NCBI GenBank assembly: GCA_900128395.1
Contig: LT649540.1
Location: 1 to 21,257, forward strand
Reading direction: 5' to 3'
Length of the DNA stretch: 21,257 nucleotides
Source: Stramenopiles sp. TOSAG23-2
Taxonomy: Eukaryota > Sar
A program made the position numbers and the translations under genes. Below the pieces are notes generated by a model. It worked only from the letters and a program-made list of their open reading frames with translations, was not told the origin of the DNA and searched no databases. Shown piece by piece: positions 8,552-17,407 of the stretch (positions are counted from its first letter, which is position 1; the number at the start of each line of letters is the position of its first letter).

Positions 8552-9412
8552 TTAATTCAAAAATCCTTTTTTAAATCCTCCTTTCTTTTTTTTTTTTACA
8601 GGTGATGATTTTTTCTTTTTCAATTTTTTTTTCTTTTCATTGATATTATTATTTAACATTTTCTCTTCTTCTTCTGCTTCTCTTAAAAGTTCCTCGATGA
8701 TTTTACTTTGATTTTTAATTTCATCATGTTTACGTTTCACTTCCTTTTGACGTTCAATTTCTTTTGCATGCTTTTCCTCTGCCATTCGTCTCTTTCGTTC
8801 TTTACGATCTTCCACTTCTTGTTTTGCACGTGCTGCTTCAACTTCTTTTTGTATTGCTTTTTTCCTTCGGTTCGCCATCATTTCATCAGATGCACGTACT
8901 GCTTGTGGTATGATATGTTCACCAGATCCAGGTTGTAAACGTTCTGCTTCTTGTTTTAAATCCATAAATTCTTCATTCATCCATTCCCTTGCAGCTTTGA
9001 CTTCTTTCCAATGTTTCTCTTGAACAATACCGCGTTTTTTACACCCTTCAAAATCTGGATATTCATTCTCTATCCGGCGAAAAATTGGTATTAATGCAAC
9101 AGCACGTCGAAACAACAGTTGGTTTATAATTTTTGGATCTGGACAATTTTCCCTTGCATATTCATATTCTTTTATTTCTTTAATAGGAACTTTTAATTTA
9201 TAATAATCACCCCATCCCAATTGTTTTTCAACTTCTGTAGTGCTTTCCGAAACAGTATCTGTAAATGGATCATATGCACTTAAATATTCCGTCGTTGACG
9301 TCTCATTTCCACCAGGAAACATTTTTTGTACATATATACCAACTTTATATTTAAATGATAAATATACTATTACAAACAAAAATGATATGAATAATATATC
9401 ATATATATCCAT
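8552..9412 (-). CDS. SEC66: Sec66-type subunit of the Sec62/63 ER translocon, with long basic C-terminus
   Basis: 286 residues from ATG 9412. One N-terminal membrane segment (about 5-21, ILFISFLFVIVYLSF) follows a very short lumenal end. The Sec66 core is at about 65-172. LLFRRAVALIPIFRRI (99-114) matches the family's repeated-arginine helix. KHWKEV...EEFMDLKQEAERLQPG (133-162) closely resembles the yeast Sec66/Sec71 segment ending QEAERLQPG. In yeast this protein forms the Sec62/63/66/72 complex for post-translational import into the ER. Beyond the core, residues 178-262 are a charged coiled coil and 257-283 a lysine-rich tail, neither of which is in the compact yeast protein. The core assignment is by direct motif similarity; the extension's role is unknown. 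Confidence 0.82.
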   Translation of the reverse strand: MDIYDILFISFLFVIVYLSFKYKVGIYVQKMFPGGNETSTTEYLSAYDPFTDTVSESTTEVEKQLGWGDYYKLKVPIKEIKEYEYARENCPDPKIINQLLFRRAVALIPIFRRIENEYPDFEGCKKRGIVQEKHWKEVKAAREWMNEEFMDLKQEAERLQPGSGEHIIPQAVRASDEMMANRRKKAIQKEVEAARAKQEVEDRKERKRRMAEEKHAKEIERQKEVKRKHDEIKNQSKIIEELLREAEEEEKMLNNNINEKKKKLKKKKSSPVKKKKKGGFKKGFLN

Positions 9413-10474
9413 GTTGCTGATTTTAATATTATATACGTGTGTGTTATATATATATATATATATATATTGATTCCTTGCGTTATTTCACTATATACACATT
9501 TATATAATGAATATATTAATTCGAATGAACAATATATCGTTTCTCTATAGAATATTTATATATTCTAATTTGTTGGTTGCGGCTAGAGCTAGGATCTATA
9601 CAATCTAATATATAATATATATAATACTTATTATTATATATATATTAATTTATTTTGTATTAATATTATTATTAATATGCTATGACGCTATGACCATGCT
9701 AGGATCGTGGTTGAAATAGGTTGCAATAAGTACCAGGTAGAATACGAAGAAGATTTGATTGAATGTAGATTCGTAATGCTATGTCTACGTCCTGTTCTTA
9801 ATGCTACGACCATGCTATGGATCGTTGCAATAAATTTATATGTTCAGGAAGAATACGAAGAAGATTTGATTGAATGATGTAATTACAGATATTGAATTAC
9901 CGGATTTTATTTAAAACATTTTTAAATATGATGTATTATGTATTATATGTATCACTTCACACCGTGTTTATTTAATTAAATATACTCGTATATATTTGTT
10001 TAATTTCATTTTTGTTGTTATTAGTGTTAAATCGAATTTTCGCTCATTTAAGTGCGTTTCCTTTGCTGTGTTCCTATTAGACCCTTTTGATAGACTCATT
10101 TATATACAACTTTAAGTATAAATAAGTGTCATAAATATCAAGTACAAGGGATAGTAAAGTAAGGGCCCTGACTGAGTGGATAGTGGATACAATGATACAA
10201 TACGTTTTTATGATTTCACGTTCTGTTCTTTATTTACTAGAATATGATAATGATCCTCCTATCTATCTTTGATCGCGGAATACGACTGTATCCTGTATCG
10301 ATATATATGCGGTAGCTATCTGTTCAGTTTCTGATATCGTCGCTCGGTTTGTTACACAATTCTGAATTTAGTACCAGTTTCTCCGAATATTTATCGCTCG
10401 CTCGTTAGTAGTTTTTTGACCCTAGTAAGGGAACGGAACAATACAAAATATTGTACCTAATAATTCGCGTTAAT
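9413..10474. other. AT-rich spacer with (TA)n and an imperfect tandem repeat
   Basis: Contains a (TA)n run at about 9446-9469, an ATTATA-rich tract at 9600-9680 and the imperfect about 111-bp repeat listed separately. The part at 9900-10470 has scattered G+C patches but no coding frame, tRNA or known RNA that I recognise. Confidence 0.45.
9680..9876. repeat. Imperfect two-copy tandem repeat, period about 111-116 bp
   Basis: GAATACGAAGAAGATTTGATTGAATG is found at 9740-9765 and, identical over all 26 bases, at 9851-9876. Upstream of both, GACCATGCTA followed by GGATCG recurs (9692 and 9808) and GTTGCAATAA also recurs. The flanks differ by indels, so unlike the other tandem repeats here this one has diverged and is older. 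Confidence 0.75.
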
Positions 10475-10526
10475 TTACGTTTGAGCTAGATTTTTTGGAT
10501 CAATAGAAGATATTTCCATCAAATAT

Positions 10527-11570
10527 TTATAATAATAAATAAAATATTTCCGATGGTGTACATGAAACAACTTTAGTATATCTTGCATGTTCCAAATTAT
10601 CTTCTGCATTGTTATCTTGATGCCAGTCGAAAAACTTTGATGCATTTCCCATTGAAGATTGATCCAATATGGGTTGATCCAATATATGTGCTGCAACTAT
10701 TTGTAACTTTGATTCCTCCCCATCTAATGAAAGATTATCTTTTGTAACACTTAATGCCACTGCATACTAGCCGTCCTTGACATAGTGCTTTTACTGAACT
10801 GGAATTCATTTAAGGGTTTTTAGATGTATTTGTTTTGTTTGGATATATGTATATTCAATTATATGTTAATGTTTATATGTTTAAGGATATGCTTCTTCTT
10901 GCACAATGTTTCTTTGACATATATATATATGTATCTATTATATGTATTAATATTATGGTCAATAATCCTCATTTTAAAAATTTAATTTTAGCTCTTCAAT
11001 TTCTGCTAAAAGTTCATGGTTTGATCTAATGGCACCTTTCTGTTTTTTTGCTTTGTTTTAGCTTTTTTTCTTATTCCTGTGGCTTGTGATGATATGATAT
11101 ACATGTACAACAATATGCCTTTGATCCACTAATCTGGCTGTCACAATTTATACAACATACTTTGGTACATTTTGGAGGCGGCGGCAAAGTAAATGGGGAG
11201 ATTATGCCATTTTCAATTATATTGATAACAAATGTACTGGCATGAATTGCTTTCCATTTTCATATGCAATAAGTTTGCATGGAACAAAACTAATCTTTGT
11301 TGCTTTATATGCAAATGGTGTATCCCTTTCCCTTTAATATTTTTTCCTCTTTAAAATGTGTGATTGGTCAACACAACCATTATGTTGTGGTATAGTTCCA
11401 ATTCAACTCTTTCTTACAACTGTACTTTATTTCCTTCACTTTTAGCTATTTCCATGTTTCTTTCCCAATTATTCTTTAGAATTATGCAGGTAAAGTCCAG
11501 AAAATGGGCCAAACTGCTACAGTTCAAATTTCAATCCTGGTACAAGTGAGTGGGTTAGAGAAATTATGTC
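10527..11570 (-). pseudogene. Decayed or multi-exon Cys-rich coding region, unidentified
   Basis: On the minus strand several protein-like open segments follow each other in shifting frames, with in-frame stops. About 11417-11535 includes LKNNWERNMEIAKSEGNK. About 11217-11333 includes KISFVPCKLIAYENGKQF. 11071-11259 has PPPPKCTKVCCINCD and then SKAYCCTCISYHHK. 10974-11057 has AIRSNHELLAEIEELKLNF. About 10527-10766 has ALSVTKDNLSLDGEESKLQ. The third segment has two CxxC pairs spaced like a zinc ribbon or treble-clef knuckle. None has a convincing start. It could be a dead gene, a transposon relic, or a gene with several introns. I cannot name the family. Confidence 0.42.
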
Positions 11571-11857
11571 AACACCGGATCATTTGTATGGTCATTACAT
11601 ACAGATAGATGATGGCAATGCAATGATGTATGTATGTATGTATTATCTGTTGTGCATTTTTAGTGTAAGAGGCCGTTTTTTTGCGGCCTGCAGAGAGGCC
11701 AATGCTATTCCCCCTATATATAATATTAGTGTTCATATAAGGTTTCCAGTAATAAGGGTACATAGCATTAACAGTTGGAACACGACGCTATAGCATTATT
11801 AATAAATAAGGCAGATACTAATAAATAAGGCAAAAGGCAAAAAAATATGCAAGTATA

Positions 11858-11937
11858 GCTGGAAAGCCAGATAGCTGGATAGCCTGGGAGCTGGCTGGGC
11901 TGGCCAGCTGGCGAGCCAGTGAGCCCAACTGGCCAAT
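11858..11937. repeat. GC-rich CTGG/CCAG low-complexity patch
   Basis: A run of overlapping AGCTGG, GCTGGCTGG and GCCAG words in otherwise AT-rich DNA. The word AGCTGGAAAGCCAG is the reverse complement of the CTGGCTTTCCAGCT type unit of the minisatellite at 18941-19260, so the two loci share a repeat family. No sensible protein is encoded on either strand. Confidence 0.6.
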
Positions 11938-12090
11938 TTTTTCGGTGGTGGCAAATTATTATTATTGCGTATTCATCTATTGTGCTATTATATATTATTA
12001 CAAGTAATTTCATTTATAACTATACTATAGAAGAAAATATCTTCAGCAATATTTCAATATACATCATAATATCAACTACATTTGCTAATA

Positions 12091-12122
<32 letters not shown>

Positions 12123-12129
12123 ATCAACG

Positions 12130-12795
12130 ATGTTATCTGGAATGAATAACAATATGTATTTATCCGGTGAGTGGAGATATGATAAAATAGTGATATTAAA
12201 AAATTATAGAAAAGTAGATATATTTCAATTAATTACATGGTTTATAACGAATATTATTGGACAAGTTTTTGCTACCAAAGCTGCATGTGCGCCTACGTGG
12301 CGTGCGCAATTGTGTACGGAAACTATTTTATTTGATTTGATTGAACCATTTTTCACATTTGTTATTACAAGCATGTTATTATCTGGTGTATATTGGAAAT
12401 TAAATAAAGTTGTTAAAGATGATCCAAGAAAAAGTATAAATAAAGCAACTGTAGCATGTTTTTTACATTTATATCTTGTTACATTATATTGTTGTTTATG
12501 TGCATCACGTTTTTATTGGTGGCTATTAGTATTTGGATTTTTTGGATTTATGCAAGATTTACATATATTTTTACGTATGAGTTTATATATGCGTTTAGCT
12601 GATTATCCAAGTGAAAGTAAAATTGATAAATATAAATTATTTGGTTGTTTACATATTCCAGTACAATCATTTTTCTTATGGCCATGTGGTATTTGTTGTG
12701 GTAGCAATAGTGGAATTAGAAATCGGAATGCAAGTGGTGGTAATGGTTTTAAAAAGATGGATATTGAAACAAGTCAAGAAAAATCTATGATATGA
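12130..12795 (+). CDS. Multi-pass membrane protein, unknown
   Basis: 221 residues from ATG 12130; the next in-frame ATG at 12142 (Met5) is an equally possible start. Hydrophobic spans at about 31-49, 71-89, 106-125 and 127-149 give four likely membrane helices. A further hydrophobic, Cys-containing patch at 174-191 (LWPCGICCG) could be a membrane-anchoring or acylated segment. Loop 2-3 is basic (about 90-105) and the C-terminal tail (192-221) is polar, Gly/Asn-rich and Lys-containing. Three cysteines sit close together (CLHIPVQSFFLWPCGICC). No family is recognised. The four-helix layout with cytosol-type ends is prediction by eye only. Codon use (AT-rich third positions) matches neighbouring genes, which supports it being real. 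Confidence 0.72.
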   Translation: MLSGMNNNMYLSGEWRYDKIVILKNYRKVDIFQLITWFITNIIGQVFATKAACAPTWRAQLCTETILFDLIEPFFTFVITSMLLSGVYWKLNKVVKDDPRKSINKATVACFLHLYLVTLYCCLCASRFYWWLLVFGFFGFMQDLHIFLRMSLYMRLADYPSESKIDKYKLFGCLHIPVQSFFLWPCGICCGSNSGIRNRNASGGNGFKKMDIETSQEKSMI

Positions 12796-13066
12796 AAAAG
12801 AGGGTGCGTGTAATATATAATGCGCGCGCGCGTTTGTGTGTGTATTATATATATGTATATGCCTATTTTCAATTTAAAATCAAAATTATATTTATACGTG
12901 TGTAATAATATTTTCGAAAAAATATTATACACACGGTGCCACGAGTTCTCGTTATTTTTCCTATTTCTCTCCTGTAATAGTAAAAAATGACAATAAAAGT
13001 TCGTGTACTAAATATCATTCGTATGATATAGTGTATCATAGAATTAGTCGTGTCTATTTCACATTT
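12796..13066. other. Convergent 3' spacer with alternating-purine tract and hairpins
   Basis: Begins with TGCGCGCGCGCG then TTTGTGTGTGT (12821-12842), an alternating purine-pyrimidine run able to adopt Z-DNA. A strong hairpin follows at 12897-12935. Near the PhyH end, ATATCAT/ATGATAT (13012-13029) and ATGATA/TATCAT (13023-13039) are overlapping, mutually exclusive stems. Confidence 0.55.
12897..12935. terminator. 17-bp stem hairpin between convergent genes
   Basis: CGTGTGTAATAATATTTT (12897-12914) pairs with AAAATATTATACACACG (12919-12935), leaving one bulged base and the loop CGAA. It is the longest inverted repeat I found in the window. It lies 102 bases past the stop of the membrane-protein gene and 132 bases from the end of the convergent PhyH gene. 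A role in 3'-end formation or in blocking read-through is inference. Confidence 0.45.
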
Positions 13067-14314
13067 TCACAATTTACTACCAAACTCATCTGCACTTTTT
13101 TCATTTGTATTAACACTCATTTTATTAAATATTTCACGACGTTTACTTGCTAGTGGATGCATTATTCCAGCACCTGTTGGTTTAACACCTTTTTTACAAA
13201 CAACATGTCGACATACATTTTTTGCATATGGTGATAATTGTTCCCAAATATCATATGGCATTGTTTTTGGTATCCTCCCATTAAATTTCGTTGTTTCACC
13301 TAATACCCAACCAGCTTGCCATTCAATATTTGGCATATGCCGAACTTGATTTGAAACATTTGGTGTTGCACCATGCCAGCAACGATGATCACGGAAGATT
13401 CCACTGCCAGCTGGTACACCAGCACATGTACTCAATCGCATAAATTCTGGCTCATCTCCTGTAGTTGGTGCATATTGAACATTAGTATGTGTTCCAGGAA
13501 TTTGCCGTATTGGGCCATTCTCAAACGTTAAATCACTAATAACAAAATTAATTGTACCAGTCATTGGCATCATTTCTGATATTAATCTTTTTTGATTTAA
13601 TGTTAAATCATCTGTTGTATTTTGATTCTTTTTTAATTTAAGCAATCCTAATTTTATTGCTTCATTCATACGTCGTATTGCCATTTTACCTTTAAATTCC
13701 GGTTCCCCTCGCGGCAATGCATCACGATGCAAATGTTGATATTCAAATGCACCAGGAATACATAAATCACCACCAGCACCAGTAATAATATAAGATCCAT
13801 ACATTCGTTCAATTAATGGAATAATAGTTGGCAATGCAACATTTTTAGCCCAAATTTCATTATGAAGCATTTGTCTTGAAGCGGATGATGTACCATAACT
13901 ATAACGTCCATGCAAACGACCAGTTTCCCCTGTAAATCGACGACCTTCTTGACCGGGGTAAGCTAAGATATCTTTCAATACTAAATCACAAGCATTTTTC
14001 CATTCGGTGCATTGTTCTTTTGTTAATAAATTTTTCACAACAACAAAACCATCCCTATGAAATATAGAAGCTGCTTTATCAATTTCATGTGGTTCACACA
14101 TTTCTAAACCATGAATACCTTTATTATTTACACGTAGATATTCTCTTAATTTATTTACAGTAGGATGATCATATTTCCTCACAGTTGGCAGCAATGGGGT
14201 TTTATCCGGTTGCCCAAACCCTTTTTTCGTTTCTGTATTTATGATTTGTCCATATTCATCTAACGTTTCATTAGGTAATACTTTTTCATCCCATCCGTCA
14301 TACCAATGTTCCAT
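13067..14314 (-). CDS. Phytanoyl-CoA dioxygenase (PhyH) family Fe(II)/2-oxoglutarate oxygenase
   Basis: 415 residues from ATG 14314. The N-terminal HRDGFVVVKNLLTKEQC (86-102) is the usual PhyH opening. The iron-binding HxD is H196-R197-D198 (in YQHLHRD). The distal His is H314 (CWHGATPN). The 2-oxoglutarate-binding Arg is R325, 11 residues after the His, as in human PhyH. The two halves of the metal site are 118 residues apart rather than about 90. The extra length is a Lys/Asn-rich insert at about 207-250, which adds a helical segment (RRMNEAIKLGLLKLKK). All catalytic residues are present, so an active oxygenase is likely. The substrate cannot be told, since this family also acts on ectoine, halogenated compounds and other metabolites. 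No peroxisomal or signal sequence was noticed. Confidence 0.88.
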   Translation of the reverse strand: MEHWYDGWDEKVLPNETLDEYGQIINTETKKGFGQPDKTPLLPTVRKYDHPTVNKLREYLRVNNKGIHGLEMCEPHEIDKAASIFHRDGFVVVKNLLTKEQCTEWKNACDLVLKDILAYPGQEGRRFTGETGRLHGRYSYGTSSASRQMLHNEIWAKNVALPTIIPLIERMYGSYIITGAGGDLCIPGAFEYQHLHRDALPRGEPEFKGKMAIRRMNEAIKLGLLKLKKNQNTTDDLTLNQKRLISEMMPMTGTINFVISDLTFENGPIRQIPGTHTNVQYAPTTGDEPEFMRLSTCAGVPAGSGIFRDHRCWHGATPNVSNQVRHMPNIEWQAGWVLGETTKFNGRIPKTMPYDIWEQLSPYAKNVCRHVVCKKGVKPTGAGIMHPLASKRREIFNKMSVNTNEKSADEFGSKL

Positions 14315-14990
14315 TTTTTTTTAAAAGAAAACGGTGAATATTATTATTATCGTGATCACTGTAAAGTACCAGTCGTCCGTAGTAGTCAGGTTACTTGACT
14401 TAATCTTGTTTAATATTCACTTGATCACTCTCAAACACGAGTATCCGTCCCCGTACATGCATTGATCTTTTGCCTTTTTCTATTAATATATTTCATATTC
14501 AGTGGGCCAGCCAGCCAGGGGTGCGACTTAGCTTTTTTTTGAGTTTTTTTGGAGCACTGGAGATGAGAAGAAAAAAATGCTTTTGTTTTTTGTATGTACT
14601 AGTATACGAGGATGTAGATTCGTCTTTCCACTTCCTACTTCCTACTTCCTACTTCCTACCCGGTGTTCCGGTGTTAGTGTTAATAGATATCAAATTCCTT
14701 TATATATACATAAATTTGTACTTGATCACCAATAAAAAAATATTCCCTCATAACACTTAAAACAAGAGTTTCATCACTTAAAAATGGATGTATGATGGAA
14801 CCGTTATAATTTAATTTCATTCATACCTGCCAGACGACTGTGTATATATATTTTATTTCATTTAATTGATGTATGTGGAAGAAAGAAATATATATGATGT
14901 TATAAAAAAACAAAAAGTAGAGAGAGAAATAGTATACATCAACCGTTGTTGTATGAATAGTATTACTAATAATATTCCATACCGGAACAA
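14315..14990. other. Divergent spacer PhyH / IQ protein (676 bp)
   Basis: Upstream region shared by two divergent genes. Holds a CCAGCCAGCC patch at about 14502-14520, a 7-bp microsatellite at 14630-14659 (ACTTCCT four times) followed by CGGTGTTC/CGGTGTTA, and an AT-rich remainder. Short open frames are present but not protein-like. Confidence 0.45.
14630..14659 (+). repeat. (ACTTCCT)4 microsatellite
   Basis: Four perfect heptamer copies plus two bases. The polypyrimidine strand could form triplex-type structures, but nothing indicates function. It lies in a spacer between divergent genes. Confidence 0.85.
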
Positions 14991-16286
14991 ATGGAACAAG
15001 AATCACCATCAACGAAATTAAAAAAAGACATATTATGGAAAGCTGGTATTAATGAAATAATAGAATTAGATAAAAATAGAGAAAATGATATAGAAACTTT
15101 AAATACTTTTGTAACATTAAATAAATATTTTAAACAACAAGATGTTACAAGACTTTTGTATATAGAAGAATGGCGTTCGGAACGAGAAGAACAAGTATTA
15201 AATGAATTAGAAAAATTTACAACGTCGTCCAATAGTAAAAAAAATAATAAAAATGGCAATTACCATAGTACAAATAGAAGAAACTCACCACCACATGGTA
15301 TTCGTGCAAAACGTTTAAATGAATTTATAGAAATAAAAAGCAAAATAAGCAAACATAGAGAATTATTTTCCGTTCGTTTTCAAAAATGTTTCAATTTAAA
15401 GTTAAATGCAAGTGTAGCGTTGCAACGATCGTTTAAACGTTTTTTACGGAAGAAAAAAAGTGCACCACATGTTACTCAAGCAAAACATGATACTATATTG
15501 AAAAAATATGCAGCAAAACGTATACAAAAATTTTGGCATTTTTATTATAATAAATATAAATGGCATCATGAATGGGAACTTAATGGTGGACATGAAGCAT
15601 ATGAAAATATGGAAATGCATCATGCACATGATATGCATTTATTAAGCGGGGAAGGTTTATCTGGTGTTTACAATGATGAAAATGAGAAAGATCGATCTGA
15701 AATGAAAGCAGAATTGATATACGATGTCATACAAATTCAAAAAATATGTAGACGTTGGTTAGCAAAACGTTATGTAAATGATTTAAAATTAAAAAAATCA
15801 ATTAAAGAACGTAATCGACGTAGAAATGTTTGGAGGAAATTACGTGGTGGAACAACAATAGAAAGTAGACGCCAATTTAGAATGAAACATGATGAAATCA
15901 TTACATGGTACGTAAATGTTAAAAATGAATGCGCGCGTGTCGATTATGAACTACAACTAGAACAAAAACGTATGGGTAAAGCATGGAAAAAATGGGATAC
16001 ACAAATGACAAAAATTATAATGGCAAGGCCTTTAGGTAAAGAATGGTTGCCACAAGTTGATAATGATGGTAATACAACAAGTTATTTAAATTTAAATACA
16101 GGACATGAGCAGATTGAACATCCATTTATGCGATACATTAAAGCATATCGTAAACGAGAATATGTCAAAGCACAAGAAATATTAAATGAACGTGTAAATC
16201 ATTTAAAAACATATAAAAATGGTTTATTATCAAGTGAACGTAAACATCGTATGATACTATTTGATGAAGCAGAAGCATTAAGTTGA
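14991..16286 (+). CDS. IQ-motif protein with a C-terminal WW-like segment
   Basis: 431 residues from ATG 14991. IQ-like helices that may bind calmodulin or myosin-type light chains are at 141-156 (ALQRSFKRFLRKKK), 174-191 (RIQKFWHFYYNKYKW) and 246-264 (QIQKICRRWLAKRY). Residues 75-105 are Asn/Ser-rich linker and 202-220 a His/Met-rich stretch. Residues 348-378 look like a WW domain: W352, then VDNDG, Y365, N367, T370 and the closing P378. The second Trp is replaced by Ile375, so Pro-ligand binding may be weakened. The combination of IQ helices with a WW-like module is common among cytoskeletal and ciliary proteins of protists, which suggests but does not prove such a role. A 7-bp hairpin (16348-16363) follows the stop. 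Confidence 0.75.
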   Translation: MEQESPSTKLKKDILWKAGINEIIELDKNRENDIETLNTFVTLNKYFKQQDVTRLLYIEEWRSEREEQVLNELEKFTTSSNSKKNNKNGNYHSTNRRNSPPHGIRAKRLNEFIEIKSKISKHRELFSVRFQKCFNLKLNASVALQRSFKRFLRKKKSAPHVTQAKHDTILKKYAAKRIQKFWHFYYNKYKWHHEWELNGGHEAYENMEMHHAHDMHLLSGEGLSGVYNDENEKDRSEMKAELIYDVIQIQKICRRWLAKRYVNDLKLKKSIKERNRRRNVWRKLRGGTTIESRRQFRMKHDEIITWYVNVKNECARVDYELQLEQKRMGKAWKKWDTQMTKIIMARPLGKEWLPQVDNDGNTTSYLNLNTGHEQIEHPFMRYIKAYRKREYVKAQEILNERVNHLKTYKNGLLSSERKHRMILFDEAEALS

Positions 16287-16347
16287 GGCAATGGTGGTGG
16301 TGGTTGTAATATTTTTGGATATGAAATGATACGTACGAGCGTAGGAG

Positions 16348-16363
16348 ATACGAACCTTCGTAT
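16348..16363. terminator. Short perfect hairpin after the IQ/WW gene
   Basis: ATACGAA, CC, TTCGTAT: a 7-bp perfect stem 61 bases beyond the stop at 16286. It is one of several small inverted repeats lying shortly after stop codons in this window. Function is inference. Confidence 0.35.
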
Positions 16364-16496
16364 AAAATTTTCAACACACAATGAATGTTCTTTTTATTAA
16401 TATATATATATAATATATAGATAAATATATAGAAATATATTACAGTGTGTTCTCTAAATTGTATCTAGACAAACTATCTCTCTATATTTTTATCTT

Positions 16497-16775
16497 TTAC
16501 TTTACTTTGACCTTCTCTTCTATTTTGTTACAGATAAAAAATACAATTATATACAATAAATACAACATGATTATTGATAATATTACATAAACAATAATAG
16601 TTGAATTTTCTTCTAATACATCTATTAACAATTTTGAATCTTTACAAAATATGAAAAATCCGCCTTTGTACACACATTCATAATTGGGCGGGCATGACGT
16701 CATTGCAGTACAATCAGTTACAAATGGCAAATGTACAGACAATACCTGTCGTACATATTGGTATAAATGTTGCAT
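16497..16775 (-). CDS. Possible small Cys-containing single-pass membrane protein
   Basis: The open frame extends to 16808 but without an ATG there; the first ATG (16775) gives 92 residues. It has a Cys-bearing segment (DCTAMTSCPPNYECVYKGG, then FCK) with four cysteines, followed by a single hydrophobic helix (STIIVYVILSIIMLYLLYII) and a short basic tail. The ectodomain-then-helix order and the Cys spacing look protein-like, and it may be one exon of a longer gene. There is no recognised family. The AT-rich composition means a chance hydrophobic frame cannot be excluded. Confidence 0.35.
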   Translation of the reverse strand: MQHLYQYVRQVLSVHLPFVTDCTAMTSCPPNYECVYKGGFFIFCKDSKLLIDVLEENSTIIVYVILSIIMLYLLYIIVFFICNKIEEKVKVK

Positions 16776-16875
16776 TATATATGATTTATTATCTGGAAAA
16801 ATGTACAACCTATATATATATATAAATACACTAGTGTGAGATAGATATTACTGCCTCAGTTATTGTATTCTGTTT

Positions 16876-16900
16876 AAGAGTAGGAATTATCATGAGTAAA
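16876..16900. repeat. Dispersed 25-bp repeat, copy 2
   Basis: Exact match to bases 16-40, with partial similarity continuing to about 16925. Same orientation, 16.86 kb from copy 1, in a non-coding spacer. Confidence 0.7.
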
Positions 16901-17221
16901 CTGAGGAATAAATTGTATGCGTAAATTATATTATATATATAGATATATATATATATTTGTATTATCATTTTCTTCTTTTTATATTTACTATATATGAGTA
17001 CTTATATTTGCAAAAAGTTGCATTTATTGAATAATAAATGTGCAAAAAATGCACAAATAGCAATCTGGCAATAAGTGCAATAATATAATAATAATAAAAT
17101 AATAATAATAATAATATTAGTATACAAATATATATACTTAATATATTTTTAAAAAGTATGACGTATGACGGATTTCAGACACCTTTTCCTTATTATTATA
17201 TGTATTGATATATAGAAGACT

Positions 17222-17237
17222 ACCTGGTACCAGGTAT
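17222..17237. repeat. Perfect 16-bp palindrome TACCTGGTACCAGGTA
   Basis: A self-complementary 16-mer in the upstream region of the SDR gene, about 170 bp before its ATG. The half-word TACCAGGTA also occurs near 1364 and 9731. It may be a dimeric-factor site or chance; no known factor is matched. Confidence 0.5.
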
Positions 17238-17407
17238 TATAGCTATAGTATCTTTTTTCTTTCTCCAGAAGAAGAAGATATTATACTACTTTTACTTTAT
17301 AAATACTAATAATAAAATATAAGAAAAACAAATACATAAAATAGATTCAATAATATATATATATACATATACAACCATAAAAAAGAACAAGGAAGCACAA
17401 TTATATA

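Larger units (their letters stand above)
16809..17407. other. Spacer upstream of the SDR gene
   Basis: Contains the second copy of the 25-bp dispersed repeat, (TA)n and (AAT)n runs (17085-17115), a patch rich in GTGCAA/TTGCAC words at 17010-17080, and a palindromic TACCTGGTACCAGGTA at 17222-17237. No gene was seen. Confidence 0.45.

Noticed and set aside
11566-11793. 75-codon plus-strand frame starting MSTPDHLYGHYIQIDDGN
   Set aside because: Contains microsatellite (ATGT)n and has no recognisable domain; a competing minus-strand frame is equally open. Not supported.
16695-16702. TGACGTCA, a perfect CRE/bZIP site
   Set aside because: It lies inside the small minus-strand coding frame rather than in a promoter, so it is probably chance.
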